Shown here: positions 34,860-35,831 of the stretch, in pieces | Numbering within the stretch: position 1 is the first letter of the stretch | How the letters are laid out: each line of letters opens with the position of its first letter | Source of the DNA: Paracoccaceae bacterium | GTDB lineage: Bacteria; Pseudomonadota; Alphaproteobacteria; Rhodobacterales; Rhodobacteraceae | Reading direction: 5' to 3' | Assembly (NCBI GenBank): GCA_028874915.1 | Contig: JAPPHA010000068.1 | Span: 41,897 to 77,727, forward strand | DNA: 35,831 nucleotides | Program-made: the position numbers and the translations under genes | Notes under the pieces: generated by a model | The model's input: the letters and a program-made list of their open reading frames with translations, nothing else | Told to the model about the DNA's origin: nothing | Database searches by the model: none

Positions 34860-35831
34860 ATGACAAACGTTCTTGAAGTGAAAGTGCCATGCCCAGGCGC
34901 ATCTGGTGGTTCACGCGTCCCCATGGTTGGGACACAACCCGTCGTGACCGCAATTCGTCGACTTTCGTCGTGCGGAGTTCTTCTCGAAACCGGCGCCAGA
35001 AAATTGGCCACCGTAACATCGACGCTTTTCGTGTCCGGGCTGCTCGTGCTGGCCGGCGTCACAACCCATCCAGTGACAGCCTTGGCGCAGGCACAGGAAC
35101 GCTGTCCTCTCCCTCCTGGTGTCACGCCTCCACCCGATCCCCCGATTACTGCCAGGGAAGTAGTGGACCGCGAGACCCTGAAGAATTTCGCGCTGGCGGT
35201 GAGAGAACAGTTCAAGAGCCAGGGTTCGGCAACCGTGTCAGCAGAACAGCTTGCGTACGCGGGATGCCGGCTTCGACTCGAGGACGGCCCATTTCGTTCC
35301 GGTTCCACGTACATCGTGACGCTGACACCTGACGGCCGGGTTTTTCTACATTCCAAGGACATGTCCCTGTCAGCCGGCAGTTTAAAATCCTCGATCTACG
35401 GTGGGATCCTCGCTGCGCTCGGTGTCTCCCGGACGGTCTTGGCGGGCCTGGCGTCTCCGGATCCCGCCACAATGAGAAGCGCACAGGACGCAGTTCTCCA
35501 GATTCTGCGAAGCGAGCAGCATGGCTCGTTCGACTTGACCAATGCAGTGGCGGGAGTTCGGCCGGGCATCCCAGGCGCAAGCGGATATGCGGCTGCTTAT
35601 GTATCGGCTAATACAGAACAGCCGATGTTGCTGCTCGTCGGGTTCGATCTCAACGCCTTTCATTTGAAAAACGAAGACATCGATTACGGTAATCCGGCGA
35701 TCACGGCCAGGGAAGTTGTGGACCGCGCGACCCTGAAGAAGTTCGTCACGGAAGCGTTGCGATTCCTGTGGGGAACCCTAAGCGGATCTTCATCGCGGGA
35801 TTTCAGAAAAATCCCTGTCGATCAGCATGAT
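34860..35831 (+). CDS. Exported protein with tandem Cache-like repeats, 3' end cut by window edge
   Basis: An open frame of 324 codons from the ATG at 34860 to the last base, with no stop. A hydrophobic signal segment lies at about residues 50-75 (TLFVSGLLVLAGVTTHPVTA) with a likely cleavage in ALAQAQ, after an unusually long polar N-tail of about 45 residues; a start at 34923 is an alternative. After a Pro-rich linker the mature protein has a unit beginning ITAREVVDRETLKNFALAVR (residue 96) and containing GPFRSGSTYIVTLTPDGRVF. The start of a second unit, ITAREVVDRATLKKFVTEAL, is at residue 281, exactly 185 codons later. This pattern recalls extracytoplasmic single-Cache-type sensory domains seen in marine alphaproteobacteria, so ligand sensing or binding in the periplasm is a reasonable guess, not shown. 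What follows the second unit is outside the window. Confidence 0.7.
   Translation, partial: MTNVLEVKVPCPGASGGSRVPMVGTQPVVTAIRRLSSCGVLLETGARKLATVTSTLFVSGLLVLAGVTTHPVTALAQAQERCPLPPGVTPPPDPPITAREVVDRETLKNFALAVREQFKSQGSATVSAEQLAYAGCRLRLEDGPFRSGSTYIVTLTPDGRVFLHSKDMSLSAGSLKSSIYGGILAALGVSRTVLAGLASPDPATMRSAQDAVLQILRSEQHGSFDLTNAVAGVRPGIPGASGYAAAYVSANTEQPMLLLVGFDLNAFHLKNEDIDYGNPAITAREVVDRATLKKFVTEALRFLWGTLSGSSSRDFRKIPVDQHD
35142..35831 (+). repeat. Tandem in-frame repeat, period 555 bp (185 codons), second copy incomplete
   Basis: The segment starting at 35145 and that starting at 35700 are close to identical for about 45 bases (shared core GCCAGGGAAGT at 35151 and 35706; GTGGACCGCG and CCCTGAAGAA follow in both). 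The spacing is a multiple of three. The high nucleotide identity at the unit head suggests a recent duplication or conversion. The first unit diverges further in. Confidence 0.6.

Overview
The window looks like one contig end of a GC-rich (about 60-65% by eye) alphaproteobacterium, probably Rhodospirillales-like. The main evidence is the contiguous order tolQ-tolR-tolA-tolB-pal-cpoB-tilS-ftsH, the ligase-associated Lhr-type helicase plus PdeM pair, and the number of solute-binding-protein-dependent uptake systems. No rRNA, tRNA, CRISPR array, transposase or integrase was recognised. The first ~126 bases are an extreme G/C homopolymer-rich stretch that looks like a contig-end artefact. The last gene runs off the right edge.

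Layout. (A) 127-5655, accessory catabolism: a sugar-type periplasmic binding protein and a hydantoinase/oxoprolinase-type (HyuA) protein on the minus strand, divergent from an FGGY carbohydrate kinase. (B) 6379-9603: a complete DctP-DctQ-DctM TRAP transporter on the minus strand. (C) 10371-11696: a two-subunit 3-oxoacid CoA-transferase on the plus strand, divergent from the TRAP operon. (D) 11710-15122: Lhr-type DEXH helicase and PdeM phosphoesterase, overlapping by 4 bp. (E) 15195-17945: fhs and folD on the minus strand, which make and interconvert formyl-, methenyl- and methylene-tetrahydrofolate. The fhs leader can form a 9-bp perfect stem that ends exactly at the start codon. (F) 18288-27376: the Tol-Pal envelope complex with cpoB, tilS and ftsH. 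(G) 27510-33437: a choline-sulfatase-like sulfatase divergent from a complete amino-acid-type ABC importer (two permeases, ATPase, binding protein) and a fold-type IV aminotransferase. (H) 33438-34859: 1.4 kb with no confident gene but a possible gene remnant. (I) 34860 to the end: an incomplete exported protein with two copies of a ~185-residue, Cache-like repeat.

The housekeeping blocks (D, E, F) are conventional. The most interesting material is the putative cis-regulatory stem on fhs, a 20-bp perfect inverted repeat behind ftsH, the sulfatase/ABC/aminotransferase locus whose binding protein lacks the aspartate that normally binds the alpha-amino group, the HyuA-without-HyuB plus FGGY locus, and the repeat-containing exported protein at the right edge. 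All family assignments come from reading the sequence and knowledge of the families. No database search was run.
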